Assembly: GCF_965363235.1 (NCBI RefSeq)
Contig: NC_134851.1
Coordinates: 35,306,321-35,370,320 of the forward strand
Source: Mytilus galloprovincialis
Taxonomy: Eukaryota; Mollusca; Bivalvia; Mytilida; Mytilidae
Direction of reading: 5' to 3'
Length of the DNA stretch: 64,000 bases
A program made the translations under genes and the position numbers. Under the pieces are notes generated by a model. The model saw nothing but the letters and a program-made list of their open reading frames with translations. It did no database searches and was not told where the DNA came from. This document shows, one piece after another, positions 21,421 through 34,928 of the stretch (positions are counted from its first letter, which is position 1; the number at the start of each line of letters is the position of its first letter).

Positions 21421-22869
21421 TTAATTAACAATAGTGATATCCAGTCGTTAACCAATTTTCATTAAATTTTAAACCTGTTTTATCATATAGAAAACATGTG
21501 CTTTATGTTGAAAGATGAAATTTCAAAAAAGGTTGTTTTATTCGAATTTTAACTTCAAAGTGACACATCTTCTATGTGACGCCATAGGTCCGGTTCCGGA
21601 GCCATTAGGATTTGTTGAGCTTTTATACGCTTCAGAATGAAATTAAGTTTGACTAACAAAATGTTTGCCAGTGTTTCTCTCTAACATTTTTATATTGCGA
21701 AGGAGGGAAAGTCGATTTCAACATCTTAACGTGTCAGCTTCTAACATTGTCTCAAAATCTCGTTCACTTGCACTTTTATTGACACAATTTAATTTCATCT
21801 ACCACCCATGACACAATTATATATTAAACGATTTCCATCCCTTACAAAATGTGACCACTTCTCGTTTACTTTCTTATCAGCAGAACCACAAAGTGTGCAG
21901 AGCTTAATATAAATTTATATCGAATGGAATGTAGTGGAGTAAACGATTTACTACCACGATAATACTGTTATGTACAAGAAGACTTTTGTATTTAGTTTTT
22001 ATTACCAATATATTCAGACAAGTAACGGAATGCAGTGACATGTGATTGTCGTAAACAAAAGTGTTTGGTTATCGCAAAACCGACAGTCTACATTTGTTGT
22101 TGCAATGAAGAAGACTTTGTCAGTAAAGCTATAGTGCATATTGGAGAAACTTTTAATTTAAGTTTAAAGACTAAATTGGAAAAAAGGGCATGCAAACCTT
22201 TATCAAACAATTTAATCATGATCATTAGATTGAAAAAAGACATTTTATAGCTAACATTTGATTTCTAGACAATTCAAATTGATTAAAATAGCATCTATTT
22301 GCAAAGTCAGTCAGAAACCAGCGAATGTTGTAATAAACTAACCTTGAACAAGAATGAAACGACATGTTCTATAAACAAAAAAGTAAAAAAATCACAAAAT
22401 ACTGAACTCCGAGGAAAATTCAAAACGGAAAGTCCCTTATCAAATGGCAAAATATATTTTTTCATCTTATATTAAAAGACCTCTGAATAAATTAAGCTTC
22501 ATATGAGTTCAATAAAATGTGTATTGAAAACCATTGATGGACCATTAAAAGTAACAATTAAAATATAGATTGTTCTATTCATGTCATGGAGAATTGGTGT
22601 ATATTGTATAGATGTCGAGTTCGTTCGGTCAAAATTTGTATAAGTAATCTCAAAACATCGCTCATGCAACCTCATTGAATCCGTATTCTTGTGCCTTTTA
22701 GTTAACCTCTCATCTAGCCAAAGATTGGTTACTCAGGTAAGAGGAGTCTTTAACTATAAAAGGGAACTGAATATAGACATTGAAAGTGAAACAAAGGTAA
22801 CATCCCAGTCTTATCTATTTCGTTACATCCGGGGAACGACGAGATTATACTTACAATTGGAACATATAA

Positions 22870-23240
22870 TCATCATCCGTGAAACAGATTATCAAAAACG
22901 GTCAACCAACTCGTGATGACATCCGTAAATTTTACGAAGGGATAATTTTAACCGCAACACTTGGAACGATTGCATTATTAGCTTCCTTAGCTTGTGAGTA
23001 GTATCCCTCTGTCAGGAAGTCATGTTAGGGAATATAAACCCTGGAATATCGTACCAACAGGGAGATATGTATTCCGTATGCAGGTGCTGCTTTAAAAGTG
23101 ATACAAAGCAACAACTACTTTTGAATACGATCACATATGTGAGGGTGTTACAAGTAATTGGGTAATTCGATCCCATACGAGTTCGGTTACAATTCAACTG
23201 GAATACGATACATATATAATTTCCGTGTGGGGTTTCAAAT
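22870..23240 (+). repeat. probable dispersed repeat with short frame remnant
   Basis: It includes ACTCGTGATGACATCCGTAA, with a short open frame reading RDDIRKFYEGIILTATLGTI and ending at TAG (23000), then GGAGATATGTATTCCGTATG. I associate this block with repeats common in mussel genomes, from memory only. There is one copy in this window. Confidence 0.35.
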
Positions 23241-26200
23241 GAATAATAAGAATACGATAATATAAGTGTAAAGTGAAATAATTTGGTGTACGATCACATA
23301 GATGCATATATGACAATCCTTCGTCAATTGTGTGGTCTCTTTACAGATTTCCAAGCATTTTTTGTGAGAAGGTTTTGTTGTTTAGGCCGTAGACTCTGAA
23401 ATATTTCAAGACACATACTACCACAGATTTGACTATCGATAATACTTGTCACATCGTTAATCCTGCAGAGTATATTACATAAAATATATGACGTAAGAAC
23501 TTCAACGAAATATCGGTTGTCTATACATATAGTTCGATGCTAATTTTAGTATCATTACAGGACAATTATACCGCAAATCGGTTTATAAGAACAATTACAG
23601 TCATTTGTATTTCCATAAATAAATAAGATCGTATGAAAAGCAATAACGACCCAAACAAGTATATAATTATTATATTTGTATGTTTTAATTCGTCAAGTTC
23701 ATTGTTTTTATAATGATGCTTTAGTCAGATTTTTCTATATAGAGGAAATTCTATATCAGTAACTCAATAAGTTTTTACTTTCGTCGTATAATGTCTATAT
23801 AATTTCATTATCTGTATATCCAATGATTTGATGACCTGTTTTTGGTGTCTCAAGTACTGGTTTTTGATATTGGTTTGTCATAGATGCTCTTCAACTACGT
23901 GCTGGATTTGGCCTGTTTACTTTTTTATGCGAGTTACATTGTTTAGTGTTTCTTTTTTTTAGACGAAATGCGCCTGTGACGTTAACCTTTTTTGTCTAAT
24001 ACTTTTCGTGATTTTTCAGTTTACTTTTGAATGTTTCTAATCATCCAATACGGTTATGCATTCAACCACTTGTTTTACTCCATGTGTTTTATTCTCAATA
24101 GGATACAAGTTAAAATCGTCAATACAAAATCGAAACAGTAACGTCCTACTTCAAGTAAATACAATCATCATATAAAAGAATACACAAAGCGAGACAAATC
24201 TGTAACTGAACTCGTAGTTAATTCGTTTTTTTAGCTATGCTATATCAATAGTGAAAGACGTAATAAGATGAATACTATTTATAAAGGTTGGTATCAAAAT
24301 ATCAGTTCAACATAAAAGAATTGAATGAAATACCGTATAGCGGATTCTTTTGGCGGGTGTAAATTTTTCGATTATTTTCACGGTTAGAAAATAATCGCCA
24401 AAATAAATTTCGCCAATTTAAAAAAGCACATACAAAAAAAGGATAAAAGTTTTAAATCCGTCAAAATTATAACCGCCAAAACTTTTCGTATACCTTATTC
24501 AATGCAAGTCGCGAAAATAACCTGAAATATGGTAGTACTTTAGGATAAAACTACAAAAAATGTAAGCATGAAGCAGAACAGTAAAACAAAACCTTACGCT
24601 TACTAAAACATTTGTGTAAGATATGTTTAGCAATACATAGATAAGTAAATTTATTTATTCGGTTTTATTAATTTTTGTTAATATACATATACATGGCAGT
24701 AAACTGTTTTCGGATAATAAAAACCTGAAGCATGAATTCAAGGATTATTGAATTAAGAGATCAATTTATCAATTGTCCATACATCAATCCCTCATTCAAT
24801 AAAATATATTTCCTCAAAACACTAAATATGAAAACAGAATGAACAATATAACAGAACAGTTGGCCAGCAATTGTATCATTTTGCTCAATGCAGTAGTAAG
24901 GTGTGTTAAGCCAGCATGTTTAAATTAGAAAATCAGAAATTGAAATAGGAATCCATCAATTAGATTTATCGTTACTGATCAGATTGACTCGCTAATCATT
25001 TTCCAATTTGAACTAATCAAAGCAGGCTCGCTAAAAGTAAACGACTCCATCGATTATAGCCACTGAGGGTGTTGAAGGTATCAATGTAAAAATTCTCTTT
25101 TACCTCAATGCTCTTCAACTTCGTACTTTAATTGGCCTTTTTAACTTTTTGGATTAGAGCATCACTGATGAGTCTTTTGAAGACGAAACATGCGTCTGGC
25201 GTAAATACAAAATTTATTCCTGGTATCTATGATGAGTTTATTTACGTGGGTCAGTGTGGATGGTAAGATCCGACTAATGTGGTTGAGGTCCTAATGTGAT
25301 CCAATGTATGTTACAGTTACCCCATCCAGCCGGGGAATAAGCACTGTAGCTCCACTCAAAGAAAAAAAAATTGATAATCAACAACTACTAAAAAAACACT
25401 AGATATGGACCACATTTAATTCGAATCAATTTGAAAAAAAAAGTGTAAATATGCGTTGAGACTTCATGCAGGTATTTATGTCAAAGGGTCCAATTATTTT
25501 GAAATTGGCAGTACCAAACGTTTTCAAAATGAAAAACATCCCATAAAACAGCAAATATGACAAGGATTGTACAATGTCATGTACATGTTTGTCTTACATT
25601 GTTAACGACATCTTTTCACTAAATCCATATGATGTTGGATGTTCTTTGATTGATATTTTAGTCTTTAATGCATGATAAGGGGAAGGAGATTGATCAGCCT
25701 TCAAACACGATTCAGTATGTGTCTTTTCCAAGTCAGAAACATGTAATTCATTTATTGTCATTTTTTGCTGTATATCATATTTGTTTTTCGTAAATTATTT
25801 TGTACATAAATCTCTTGGTTTTTTCGTTAGGTTATTTACATACGTCATTTCGGGGAATAATGAAGCTGACAATGCGGTATGGGGTTCACTCATTGTTGAA
25901 GGCCGTCCATTGCCCTATAATTGATAAGAAATGTACCATATGGTCTCATTTTGAGAGTTGTCTAATTGCCAATCTTACTTCATCTTCTTATTTTAATATG
26001 TCATCTAGTCAAATAAATTACAAAGTAGTTCAAAAATAAAGGCAACAGTAGTATACCGCTGTTCAAAAATATTTTCAAAATAGATTGATTTTAATTGAGC
26101 AACATACAAAACCTCTATAAGTCCTCTTTACACAACAAGCTATAATATAGTTTCATAACTGTCTAAAAGAATGCTTCGAATAATTAACTAAAAATAATAT

Positions 26201-28189
26201 TGTGTATATGCAAGGTAAACAATATAGTTTAACAGGCATATTTGTATTTTGTTATATTCATAAAAATAACGCTATAGATAGTTTACTGATATTGAAAACT
26301 CATAAACACATACTGAGTATACAAATTAAGAGTAATGCCCCCGGGACTAGTATGCAATCTAAAAGAAGCATGCCTACGTGTGTTTACAAGTGAATCATCA
26401 CCTGCATCGACCAATCCCCATATAAATACAATCAGAAAAAAAATGCCTTAATAGTATAATTTGAATCTGCGTAGACATTAGACAACTAGTATCTACTTGA
26501 ATATACCTGAGACATTAATAATATAGCTTTCGTATTCATAATGCACATATCTTATTAGACAACCAGAAGGGTTACCACAATCTGCTAAAGTACCTTAATA
26601 CTACAAACCACTTAATTTTGAGACCGATTTATTTGCTCGAATTTGGCAGGTTAACAACATTTGCATACCATGTTCGCCTATTTGTTATCACATTGTCATC
26701 AACATGGCTAAGATACTTAAATATATAAAATAACACTAGGTTACTCATATGGAGCCCTAATTTTCATAACTTTGTACGGTGAGTTAGATAGCAAGTGATT
26801 GCCTGCAGTAGTTATAGCACTAAACAATTTAATCCACAACCATAGCAGTTCTATTTTCGTAACATCATTTATGGAAGGTCAAAAACTGAAATAAATCAAA
26901 GCTAATTTGTCACTTTTTATCACTGCAAATGGCCGCCTACTTTGTTTACTGAGGCGTAGTGTAAACAGGAAGATCAAACTCATTCAAATGTTTGATGGAA
27001 TTATTTCATAATATTTCCCCTCAAGCGTCTGGATAATATTGACAAATAATAAATAACAGATTAAATATGATACATAAAATAATGGTATGATTTTGTTAAT
27101 AAACACGTTCAAACCATTAATTGAAACGGAGATTTAATCAGGACACCGAGAATCTTTTCTCAACATCATGGCAAAAATGTCATGTCCAGTCACAATAAAT
27201 AAGATAAGTTATCTGATAGTATGTACATTGTCAGAAATGATATAGGTTGATTTCTTTTATTTGCTACAAAGTCAATATCAAAGTTTCGTCTTTTTACGTA
27301 GAAAGACCACGATAACCGGCGTCAAATACCATGGTTTAAAGTTAGGGAGATGATTGGACAATCGGAAACTTGTTTAACCCCGCAAGATCATGATGTTCAC
27401 TGACTGGTAATGACGTCTTTATACTAAATTCGTTGGATGTGTAAAGATTGATATTTGTGTCTTACACTTGTAGATTCATGATTTGTTTTTCTACATGTTG
27501 GTTGTTTTGAATACCGTATAGTATATTTATGTTTTTTTGGTAAACTTGTTTGCTTGCTTTGTGTTAATCTAACAATTTCAGTGATTGTTTGTTATATTTG
27601 GGTTTTTGGGGTTTTTTCAGAATATATCTCCGTTTTTTTTTTATAAATATATGTATCATATCGAGGTTTTTGCAGCTTTCTATACTGTATATGATTTGCT
27701 AATTGTTGAAGTTTTTATCGTGACATATAATAGTTGCAAGTTTCTATGTCATTAAGTTTGTCTCACTGACAATCCTACCACATCTTCTTACTGCTTTTTT
27801 AATAATTGTTGAAGACCATACGCACGGTAGTCTACTATGGCAAATATCTTCGTCATTTGGTTTGAGCATCTGAAATCATACCACATCGTTTTAATTTTGC
27901 ATCAAACTTAAATGCATTGAGTTATAAGTCAGAATGAGTCGACGGCCAAATCTTAAACATCATCGGTAATATTGAAGATACATTTAGTTGTTTAAGTTTA
28001 TAAGTATTGGTAAATAGACAGTTATTTCGTAGTGCATTTCTTTTAGACAATAAATTCAAATTAAAAAAATCGCACCTGCTCTCTCTCAAAAAGATTTTTA
28101 CAGTGTAGTGTACTACCAGTGAGACAAATAAAATCAAAATTATAGAAACTTCTATCAGGTCTAACTCAAAATATTGACAATTCTGTGTT
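23241..28189. other. non-coding, repeat-bearing region
   Basis: No coding exon is supported. Recognisable contents are family B copies at 23876-23996 and 25105-25245, a family A long copy at 25745-25990, and a candidate MITE at 24330-24495. The rest is AT-rich single-copy-looking sequence. Confidence 0.5.
24330..24495. mobile_element. candidate short MITE
   Basis: The ends resemble each other in inverted orientation: ACCGTATAGCGGATTCTTTT then GGCGGG on the left, and CCGCCAAAACTTTTCGTATA on the right. The body repeats AATCGCCAAAA. No coding content was seen and the target duplication is not resolved. Confidence 0.45.
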
Positions 28190-28330
28190 AAGGGGGTGTA
28201 AAATTCAGTTTGACAGCTTCAGACGTGATAAAATTTGACCTTTTTGAACTGGACCAAATCACTACTTAACATAAAGATTCAGCACCCAAATCTGTTTGAC
28301 ATGTAGTTACATCCCCCTACTTAATATTTC
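28190..28330. mobile_element. candidate small MITE
   Basis: The left end TTAAGGGGGTGTAAAATTC and the right end TTACATCCCCCTACTTAA are imperfect inverted repeats around about 140 bp. No gene is inside. Confidence 0.35.
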
Positions 28331-28632
28331 ATGCATTTGATATCAAGAAATAAATTGGGAAAGTGTATCAAATAAAACATGCAAGTTATACACTGTTTAC
28401 ACTAGGGACTATATTCGTAAACAACCGGAAAACCAAAGGACGATAACTGTGTCCTTGGACCAATAGGCTAGTTTATATAAAAAATAACGAGATATGGTAT
28501 GAGGCAACAATAATATAATACCAAAACTGTGTTTCTCGTCTTTCCGCATCAGTAACAAATGCCGTTTAATTAGCATTATTAATTAACTACACTGTTATTG
28601 GACTTAATATGATGAAAACTGCCTATGCAATA

Positions 28633-29417
28633 TAATGAGTAAACCCGGCCAATACAGAATAACTCGGCCAATATAGATTTTTTTCTGTATTGGCCGAGTT
28701 ATTCTATATTGGCCGAGTTGACACAAGTGCAGGCTTTCGGAACGTCTTTAGATTTTACATCGAAAGTCACGATAAACACAAACTGAAAGTAAACAGTTGT
28801 TTTGAAGACGCAATTGTCATTTAGTTATCTTAAACATGCTGAAAATGTCAGTATGGCATACATTTTAGGCGAAAGACGGTCACATTCATATAAAAGGTAT
28901 ATTTTGAAAGCAGACGATAGAACTATTTCAGGTTTGGGGAACGAGTAGATTATCACAAAGCTCATTTCTTAACGATCTCATAATTTCACGATTGTACACA
29001 TCGATTTTAAATTAGTTTCTGCATAACACATGCAATGGCAGTACCTTTCCACTATTTATGTGTTGCGTCTACATTTAAGTTGTAACACTTTTTAGTGACT
29101 GGAAAGGGTAGAAAAATTCATCAGATGAGAAAATGCTGAAGATACCTGGAAACAGCACCAGATCATTATGTATTGCATCTAATAAAAAGAAACAAACTGA
29201 GATTTGGATAGTTCCACTTCAAGGTAAAAATATTTATCTCTTTTGAAATGAAATTAAAAAAAATATTGTAACACCGTAGTTAATTAATAAAGATACTATT
29301 ACGTGTATTTCTGTATTGGCCTTGTTATTGGTCCTCGGCCAGCTGTATTGGCCTTCGGCTTCGCCTCAGGCAATACAGCAAGCCTCGGACCAATAACAAG
29401 GCCAATACAGAAATATT
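28633..29417. mobile_element. candidate element bounded by two hairpins
   Basis: The left end (about 28645-28720) folds on GGCCAATACAGAATAACTCG and its complement. The right end (about 29310-29412) is a near-perfect hairpin with arms of about 45 bp rich in TTGGTCCTCGG and GGCCAATACAG. TATGCAATA flanks both sides (28624-28632 and 29418-29426) and may be a 9-bp target duplication. The interior has no recognisable gene. Confidence 0.45.
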
Positions 29418-29426
29418 TATGCAATA

Positions 29427-30592
29427 ATATCATAATATAGGCTGCAATATGACAAAATGTAATGCAAACAAAATATCCAAAGGCATAATTTATGCCAAAC
29501 AATATACAAAAAAAACAAACAATACTGCGTCTAGAAATGTCAAACACTACAACATGCAGTCTTTTATTGTCATATCATATCGAGATTGTTATCTACACTA
29601 TGGTTCACCAAGTATTACATCGTTGTTCTGTTTTCTTACTTAATCTTTTGCATATTTGTAATTAGAATATTTCGTCTGCAGTGTTCTCTTAATCAATGAT
29701 ATGGAAGGAATAGCGGTCGGTTACTTTTACCAATTTGCTTATCAAAATGATCAATATAATACATGCATTTGTGATAAAAAGATCAAGATTTACCCATCTT
29801 TCATGATATCTATTAAACATTATGCACTGAAGCTTCTCTCAAATTACAAATTCAGATATTACTATTTTAGATTTTAATTTATTTTCAGAACATGTAACAA
29901 TTATACACAAATAACATTGTAATAATGTTAAAAAAAAATAACTATGAAATGCCATAATTATGATAAATTTTCAAACTGAGGTATTTTTTTCAGTAGTTGA
30001 CCTAATAATTGAACAAGCTGTCACGAACTGCGAGTACTCTCAGATCAGTACTTAGTGTATTTTTGTTGTTGGGATATACAAATACTCGGTCACGTTCACT
30101 CTTTTGTTTGATGTATATCTATTTCTAACCATCTGGTGAGTTAAGACCTTTTCAACTAATTTCAATAGTTCGAATTCGTTCTTATGTTCTTATGTTGTAC
30201 TGTTACACCACTGTCAATGGTTAGGAGAGAGCTGGGATCCCGTTAGCATGTTTAAACGTACATTGTTATGTATGTATGTATGTGCCTGTTTGTAAGTGAG
30301 GAGCCTGTAATTCTGTAGTTTTGTTTGTTGATGTGTTATATATTTGTTTTTTGTTCATTTTTTGTATATTTATTAGGCCGTTAGTTTTCTCGTTTGAATT
30401 GTTTTACATTTGTCACTTCGGAGCATTTTTTAGCTGACTATGCGGTATGTGCTTTTCTCATTGTTGAAGGCCGTATGTTAACCTATAGCTGTTCATTTCT
30501 GTGTCATTTGGTCTCTTGTAGAGAGTTGTCTCATGGGTAATCATACTACCTTTTCTTTTTTATATTTAATATCTATATATTATGTTTTTGTG
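29427..30592. other. non-coding region
   Basis: AT-rich sequence with no supported gene. A family A long copy lies at about 30340-30560 and a short GTAT microsatellite near 30270-30285. Confidence 0.5.
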
Positions 30593-31048
30593 ACGTATGT
30601 AGAATGAAATTCAAAACAGTGTGGCTGTGGCCATTGATTGACACATTAAATTCATCCATTGACTGGGACAATTTTCGTGAACGTTTGTCTGTAACGACCA
30701 CTGTTCATGACGTACATACGATAGACATTTAAACTGTGGGGTTACCAAAGGTTTCTTAACGCCTTTAATTATAAAATAATTCGAAAAAATAATCAGAAAT
30801 AACCTTTAAGTTTTGATTTATATAATTGATATAAATCAAAACATCGTGTTATTTCTGATTTATTTTTCGAATTACTTAATTAAGGTGTTGAGAACCTATG
30901 GGGACCCCATAGTTTAAGTGTCTTTAAAAAGTACATAGTGAGCAGTGGTCGTTACATACAAACGTTCACCTAAATTGTCCCAGTCAATGGATGAATTTAA
31001 TGTGTCAATCAATGGCCCCAGCTACACTGTTTTGAATTTCATTCTATA
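30593..31048. mobile_element. foldback MITE, about 456 bp
   Basis: Two arms of about 215-235 bp are inverted copies meeting near 30820-30830. The outer ends read AGAATGAAATTCAAAACAGT and its complement, with matching inner blocks such as TGACACATTAAATTCATCCA. The flanks TATGTTTTTGTG (30581-30592 and 31049-31060) are identical and look like a target duplication, possibly 9-11 bp plus chance extension. No coding content. Confidence 0.75.
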
Positions 31049-31060
31049 TATGTTTTTGTG

Positions 31061-32328
31061 TATACTCATGGTGAGACGTTTATAAACTCTATATCTATCT
31101 ACATTAGTAAGGCATCATTTGTTTATATCATTTTTTTGATATCTTTAAATATATAATACTATATATCACAGACATAAGTACCATTCCTGTCTTTTTTTAA
31201 TACTGATTGTTGTCGTTGACATCTACTTTTATTCACAGAGTAAAAAAATCAAAACAAAATCAGCCAAAAGGTTCTTCGAAATTAAAACTGTATATCATGT
31301 ATTTACAAATAAAATAAGGAGATGTGACAGGATTTCTTATGACACAAATATCAAACAGGGTCTACATTAAGCAGGTTTATCAACTATATAAGTTACAAAA
31401 GGGTTTCAATCGTGGACAAATCCCATGACGTATATTCTACAATATAAAAGGCCCAGACAAAGTGTTAAACAACTTAAAACGAAAAACTAACAATATGACA
31501 GCCTACAACCACTGAATGACAGGCTCCTGACTAAAGGTATAAAACCACAAATGCATAGCCCCGTTGCTTGTCTATGTTGAAGTTTGCAGTCTTAAGCCTT
31601 AATTGCTATTTTGTCATAAGTTCAAATAAAGTGTCCGTCCTTTCATGTCAAAACTAGCCCTTATTCTGATTTTATATACTGAAATATTCAACATACATGT
31701 ACCTTTAAATACAATTTATAACGCACTGGTTTCCGGAAGTTTGATAGTACTTCTGGTATAACCAACAAGATAAATGGGCCTTTCTATTATTATAGTACCT
31801 TTTTTTTAATTCTTCATAGAAAATGTTTAACAAGCCTTAGGGTTCTACGGTGACCTCAAGTCCCTTAACTCTCAACAGATACCAAAACTTTCCAAATGTT
31901 ACACGTTTTGACAAAGATACAGCAATGCGTAGGAACTTATTTATTTAAAATATGTTATTCTTAACGACCGAGCCCGAATAAGTGGTTTTATACGTAAAGA
32001 ATGCGATGGGGTTAAATATATATGTGAGAGCTCAATCCTCCCCCTCATCTAGGACAGTGATGTACAGTTCTCTATTTTAAGCACTTGGTGTTGAAACATT
32101 TTTCTGGCAATGACAAATCATGCTTTTATATATCACTTGAATTGCCTTAAAGTGCTTAAAGTGTTGATTATCAAATATATCATCTTTTAGCATTTAGCGT
32201 GAAGGAACAGTGTAATCTATCAAAATTCATTTAAGATTAAATTAAGCTGTCAAACCGTGATTATATTGTTACTATGTTAGAAAGTACCTAAAGTATGTCG
32301 TGTGTTTTGTAATTTTATAGATTAACAA
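31061..32328. other. non-coding region with retroelement fragments
   Basis: No gene is supported. Fragments at about 31485-31600 and 31975-32050 match the 3' region of the retroelement at 20115-20994 (for example GGCTCCTGACT and the CTCAATCCTCCCCCT block). Confidence 0.5.
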
Positions 32329-32572
32329 TGAGGCTCCCGCAGGGTCAAAAACGACCTGCTCCCTCTGGGCCTTTTAGAGGCGACTTCCGACCTGAGGGCC
32401 TTCTAAAAACGACCTGCGACCTTTAAAATTTGAAAAAAAAGACCTCCGACCGACTCCAGTCCTCTGTGTTGGGAAAAAACGCCCTGCGACCTGTACATTT
32501 CCCTTAAAAACGACCTCTCGATGAATTTAAAACCGACCTTGCGACCTGAGGGGGTACCCTGTGGGAGCCTCA
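32329..32572. mobile_element. 244-bp MITE with 4-bp target duplication
   Basis: The left end TGAGGCTCCCGCAGGGT and the right end ACCCTGTGGGAGCCTCA are 17-bp inverted repeats with one mismatch. ACAA flanks both sides (32325-32328 and 32573-32576). The interior repeats an AAAACGACCTGCGACCT-like unit several times. It is non-autonomous, with no gene. Confidence 0.8.
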
Positions 32573-33450
32573 ACAATCATTTCTTTATTATTTAAAACCT
32601 TTCAAAAGTCAACAACAAATGATAAAAAGTGATCAAGAGCTACATGTACTATCTTCCTACTGTATCAAAACTCAATCTTAATTTATGAATTGTCCCTGAT
32701 CTCTCTGATTTTGTAGAATATTGACTACAATTGTAACCTAAAAAAAACTATAAGTTCAAAGTATTATCGCTTTATAGATGAAATATTTTAGAGAATGTAA
32801 ACACTTTTATGGTTAAAGTGTTCTTAAATTTCCTATTCACCATATTCTTTATATTTCATAGAAAAAAAATTGGAGATTCATTCATGACACAAAGTCAGTA
32901 CAGACACAGCTAACAAAATTGTCTGTCTGAAGTCAGGAACATGACATGCAGTGATTGTGGCGTAAACCTCCTGCAACAGATTAATAACTGTTGTAGAGCA
33001 AACTATACGAAAATTGCACACCAAAAAGATCATATTAGTGGAGAATGAAAAGTTGAAGGGTTAACTAACTAACAAATGGGGCCTCTTGCATTTGCGCCAA
33101 TTTTTGAAAATTACAATCTTTCATTTGCGCCACAAGGTTATATTACATTTGCGCCAAAAAATTAAAACTTCATTTGCGCCATTTTACAGGTAATTCAGGT
33201 AAGCAATAACGAACGCGTTAAATATTCATTGTTCTAAAAGGTTTGTCTCTACAGAAGCTGAGAGTCACTAAGGTTTATAATTATATATAAAGTAGTGTTT
33301 TCATATTCGAGGTGTCAAGTTGGACATTTCCAATTTAGACCTAAAACTGGTGAGTTAAGTGTGTAATATTTGATGACCACACTTTAAAGTTTTATACGGA
33401 AGCGTATTAGCGCCACACATTTTTTTTTTTTTATTTTTCTTCCTATGTTT

Positions 33451-33632
33451 GCGTTAAACGCAAACCTTTGCGATATATCGCAAACCTTTGCGTTATAACG
33501 CAAACCTTTGCGTTATATAACGCAAACCTTTGCGTTATATAACGCAAACCTTTTGCGTTATAACGCAAACCTTTGCGATATAACGCAAACCTTTGCGATA
33601 TAACGCAAACCTTTGCGATATAACGCAAACAT
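33451..33632. repeat. left array of palindromic 20-bp units
   Basis: Eight copies of a CAAACCTTTGCGNTATAACG-type unit are present. The unit joins a perfect palindrome (GCGTTATAACGC or GCGATATATCGC) to a near-palindrome (GCAAACCTTTGC). Spacing varies by one or two bases, and small reading frames across it are by-products. Confidence 0.85.
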
Positions 33633-33913
33633 TTGTTTTATCTTATTTCTTATTTAAGATTCAAAGGAAACAGTAGTTATTAATGGAGGAGGCTGGATGT
33701 GATAAAATTTATCACCTTTGTAGTAATTGCAAAGTAAACTACTTGAATAATTAGATCATATCAATGACTAATAATGAGCATAATAATATAAGAAGATGTG
33801 GTATGAGTGCCAATAAGAAAACTCTCCATCTAAGTCACTATTCGTAAACGTAAACCATCATAGGCCGAATTACGGTCTTCAACACGGAGCATTGGCTCAC
33901 ACTAAACAACAAA

Positions 33914-34180
33914 CTATAAGGTCCCCAAAAACGATATCCAAGTTACTACTAGTATATATATTCCAAAGAAAATTGAGTAAATTGAGGTTATACCTAAGAA
34001 AAAAATCAACCCTGCTAATATAGCTATAACCGAATATAAATATACTTCCAAAGTCAGCTCTCGTTTGAGAACTGTGTAAAGTAGGTTACATTCAAACAAG
34101 CTACCCTTTGGCAATAAATGTATAGAATGAAGATGTTTCATTAATAAAATTATGTTCTCTCTATTCAAATTGCTACCCAA
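33914..34180 (-). CDS. hydrophobic 88-codon frame inside the inner element (doubtful)
   Basis: The C-terminal half (YLYSVIAILAGLIFFLGITS and on) is hydrophobic, as expected for one or two membrane segments. I recognise no family. AT-rich DNA readily gives such frames, so this may be chance. Confidence 0.15.
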   Translation of the reverse strand: MGSNLNRENIILLMKHLHSIHLLPKGSLFECNLLYTVLKRELTLEVYLYSVIAILAGLIFFLGITSIYSIFFGIYILVVTWISFLGTL

Positions 34181-34612
34181 GCATCTTAAAAATACTTCAT
34201 TATATTGAAATGAAAATTCAATGACTTTCTATCAAAGAATCTTGATCATATTCTGAGATTTAAAAAAAATGTTTCCTTATTAATAATTCATTTTAAAGCA
34301 GAAAGATCATTTTGTCTATTTGACTTGGAGGTTTCACAATTGTATGACATTATTTTTAATCTTTCAATTTTAATATGACTATATACTATATCTATTTTCT
34401 TGTTAAATTATATACTTTTCTGATGCACAAATCAGTCTTAATTTATGTATAATTGCACTTCAATTATTCCATTATTCCTATGCATATTTATTATAATGAT
34501 TTGGCCTTGTATGTATGTTTCTTTTTTTATCTACTAGTAAATCACATCCGAAATGAATGACAGACGGACATATATACAAAACTTAATGAATAATTGAAAT
34601 AAAGATGTTTGT

Positions 34613-34928
34613 GTTATATCGCAAAGGTTTGCGTTATATCGCAAAGGTTTGCGTTATAACGCAAAGGTTTGCGTTATAACGCAAAGGTTTGCGTTATAAC
34701 GCAAAAGGTTTGCGTTATATCGCAAAGGTTTGCGTTATATCGCAAAGGTTTGCGTTATAACGCAAAGGTTTGCGTTATATCACAAAGGTTTGCGTTATAA
34801 CGCAAAGGTTTGCGTTATATCGCAAAGGTTTGCGTTATAACGCAAAGGTTTGCGTTACAACGCAAAGGTTTGCGTTATATCGCAAAGGTTTGCGTTATAA
34901 CGCAAAAGGTTTGCGTTATAACGCAAAC
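34613..34928. repeat. right array of palindromic 20-bp units
   Basis: Fifteen copies of GCAAAGGTTTGCGTTATAAC, the inverted counterpart of the left array at 33451-33632. Copy number differs between arms (15 against 8), so the arrays have expanded or contracted independently since they formed. Confidence 0.85.

Noticed and set aside
33451-34928. Regular 20-bp repeats resembling a CRISPR array
   Set aside because: There are no unique spacers of constant length, the units are contiguous and palindromic, and the context is a eukaryotic TIR element.
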